From Silicimonas sp. (GTDB lineage: Bacteria; Pseudomonadota; Alphaproteobacteria; Rhodobacterales; Rhodobacteraceae): a DNA stretch of 44,364 nt. Below the pieces are notes generated by a model. That model was not told the DNA's origin. It ran no database searches and was given only the letters and a program-made list of their open reading frames with translations. The translations under genes and the position numbers were made by a program. The stretch is taken from positions 1-44,364 of the forward strand of contig JAJDVJ010000082.1 of NCBI GenBank assembly GCA_022826205.1, read 5' to 3'. Each line of letters begins with the position of its first letter. The first letter of the stretch is position 1. Positions 42,452 to 44,364 of the stretch are shown piece by piece.

Positions 42452-44198
42452 CGGTAGATGGCCAGCCCCGGTTTGAACAAACCCCAGAACATCGCTTCTA
42501 GCCTAGGGTGAAACCAGAGGCGGAATGGCCTTGCGCAGGAATTTGGCTGCGCGGTCCCACGATCCTGACACCGGGAAGATCGGCCCTGACAGCTCCATTG
42601 CTGGGCCGCTTTGGCGCGTCGGTGAGCACTTCGACGCCCAGGCGCGGCGGCTCCTCGGCCAAGTTGCGTGGCAACCCGCATGCTTGGCGACCGAAGGTCC
42701 CAGACCTCGGCCTTCACCACGAAATTTGGAGCGATGTGCTGGTGACGCCGGGCGCTCGGGATCTGCGGCGCGTATTCGCATGAGCGCCACCGTCTGGCCG
42801 AACCGCGTCACGGTCCCAAAGTTCTCCGGCTCCCGGAAAAGGTTACGCCGGACCCGGAGCAAAGGAAACAGCGGAAAGTGCAGACAAGTCTTTGAAACGA
42901 ATGCAAATGCCAGCCCAAAGAACAACCTATCCACTCGTGCTCGAAGATGGGGTCTCAATCGACCTTCGCTGGAGACTTCGGCAGAGTGACGGCCTGATCC
43001 AAGAGAGGCTTGAGATCGATGCGTGTGATTATCGGGCAACAGGTGCGGACCAAGATGCAACAGGCGCAAGAAGAGCGGCTTCGATACAAGACCATCATCG
43101 TAGAATGCCGCGTCTTCCAGAATTGCAGTCACGGTGGCAGGCGGCTTGCAAACACCGGGATTGCCGTGCGAAAAAACTCGTCCATTCAAGGAGTTTTGCA
43201 CAGTCGATCGCATCGAGAAATCCGACTTAAGCCAGCCCTCTCGGAGATCAGGCTGCCATTTGCTCCTGCGTAACTCCTTCCAAAACACGAACCGTGTCAT
43301 CGGACGGACAAATCAGAGCCGCATTTGCGGGGCACATGGACACGGGCGCACCTAGCAGTTTCGGCTGCGTGCTGCGTTGCATTTGCCTTCTGCCCAGAAT
43401 TGCCGATTGGATGTCACGCGGCGTCTGCACCAGTGGGAACGGGTCGGTTCGAACATCTTTTTCCTGACAGCGTCGGCAGCACGGTGCCGCTGGCCACAGG
43501 ATCCGGCGCACCAAGCATTGCAGAGTTTCTGCAGTCAATGCGTCGACACACCACTTTGCATCCCGGATACGGCCAATGGTCGCGCACCACCCGCGCCCGA
43601 TCGACTTTTGGCAGAAATGCACGTCGCCACGGCCAGCGCCTAAGGCACATGCAGCGCCGGGCCCCGAGCAGCGGACGTGTTCGCTTACTCCCCCAAGAAT
43701 TAGGACTTGACGGGTTTCAAATGCAACCGACACCGGAATTGCAGCAGGACACGCATCTGACGATTTGTCTGGTTGTCCCTGAAGCAAGCCGGCAGCATGC
43801 AGATTGGCACCAGCCATGAGGCGACCCACAAGCATTGAATGGGCGGAAGTCAGCGAGAGCTTGCGCACGTGTCGGGCAGTCGAAATTGCCAGATGAATTG
43901 ACTTGATCAAGCGGATCCGCGTCCGTGAAAGGAGTGATTGCTGGCCTTTCTCGCAGCCTCCGCCGGCTTGTCATCTGCGATGCCCTCAGGTATCAAGAAC
44001 GACGGTGCGCCAGTGTCGTCAGCATGGCATGCTACAGGTGGCAATAGACTGTTGCGGCATGGCAACATCTCGGACAAAAACGACTTGATGAAGAGTTCAG
44101 ATGGTTGTTTTCCCGGCACGGACAGGCCAAGACTGCCCCAATGGTTAGGCGATCCGTAACAAAACGCTCAAATACTGGTTCAGAATGAGGAAAAGACT
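42452..44198. other. 1.75-kb stretch without an identifiable gene
   Basis: Both strands show overlapping open frames (for example minus 42503-43300 and 43248-43910) without known domains or ribosome sites. On the minus strand, fragments read like protein in different frames (IAPNFVVKAEVWDLRSPSM near 42700; GVEVLTDAPKRPSNGAVRADLPG near 42600; LLGAPVSMCPANAALICP near 43300), suggesting one or more heavily frameshifted genes. I could not place them in a family. The right end must carry the promoter of the porin gene. Confidence 0.45.
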
Positions 44199-44364
44199 AT
44201 GAAAAGGATTCTCTTGGCTTCGTCCGCCCTCGTCGCGTCCGCCGGCTTCGCTGCTGCCGAAGTGACGGTTGGCGGTGACGGCCGTATGGGTGTGAAAAGC
44301 GTAGATGGTGGCGATATCGAATTCAGCAGCCGTGTCCGTATCAGCTTCTCGGCTTCCGGCGAAA
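44199..44364 (+). CDS. Porin, N-terminus (partial)
   Basis: First 55 codons of an outer-membrane porin, cut by the window edge. Signal peptide MKRILLASSALVASAGFAAA with cleavage before EVTVGGDGRMGV; the mature start with alternating strands (GDIEFSSRVRISFSASGE) is that of Rhodobacter-type 16-strand porins. AGGAAAAG lies about 8 bases upstream of ATG 44199. Forms a passive channel for small solutes. Completeness cannot be judged. Confidence 0.88.
   Translation, partial: MKRILLASSALVASAGFAAAEVTVGGDGRMGVKSVDGGDIEFSSRVRISFSASGE

Noticed and set aside
42503-43300. Minus-strand open frame of 265 codons as a gene
   Set aside because: No known motif, no ribosome site, and the protein-like fragments nearby fall in different frames, so a single intact gene is not supported.
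1-44364. tRNA genes, rRNA genes and CRISPR arrays
   Set aside because: I looked for acceptor/T-loop patterns (especially near the integrase) and for regularly spaced repeats and found none that I could support by eye.

Overview
The window looks like a GC-rich alphaproteobacterial chromosome segment, most likely from the Roseobacter/Rhodobacter group. Evidence: a SAM/SAH-type riboswitch in front of metK (a Rhodobacterales hallmark), a ybeY-corC-lnt block, tripartite tricarboxylate (TTT) and BMP-type transporters, and a Rhodobacter-style porin start at the right edge. It is a patchwork: intact housekeeping and catabolic operons separated by decayed, mobile-element-rich stretches.

Layout. 1-1535: left-facing remains of a sugar-type operon (SDR start, 3' half of a sulfatase, 5' half of a UgpC/MalK-type ATPase joined at a deletion scar), with a LacI-type operator and an intact LacI regulator (1542-2546). 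2689-6351: mobile zone with a tyrosine integrase, an orphan HigA-like HTH protein, an IS66 tnpA relic, a 92-bp inverted-repeat element and a serine recombinase split by one in-frame TGA. 7344-14519: compact operon of a cytosine-deaminase-family amidohydrolase, a BMP binding protein, an amidase, a double-NBD ATPase and two permeases, probably for uptake and hydrolysis of a nucleobase-like amide. 14520-16370: unassigned. 16371-17498: a solute-binding-protein homologue without signal peptide. 17686-23348: left-facing tctC-tctB-tctA-sulfatase operon ending in a broken FAD-monooxygenase start, with a divergent LacI regulator.

23656-28519: left-facing housekeeping genes cmk, metK (with riboswitch), lnt, corC-like, ybeY; then MmcQ/YjbR. 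29006-37918: galactonate-type sugar-acid catabolism (KDGal kinase, KDPGal aldolase, SMP-30 lactonase, zinc alcohol dehydrogenase, enolase-superfamily dehydratase) with an inserted alpha/beta hydrolase, threonine/serine dehydratase, PcaD-like lactonase and an odd 86-codon ORF. 38314-42451: DUF4143 ATPase, CDA-fold deaminase, broken Uma2 gene and a methyltransferase. 42452-44198: no gene I can name. 44199-end: start of a porin.

Together the genes suggest a heterotroph taking up organosulfates/carboxylates, nucleobase-like nitrogen compounds and sugar acids. I found no tRNA, rRNA or CRISPR array. All family calls are from reading motifs by eye; no database search was run.
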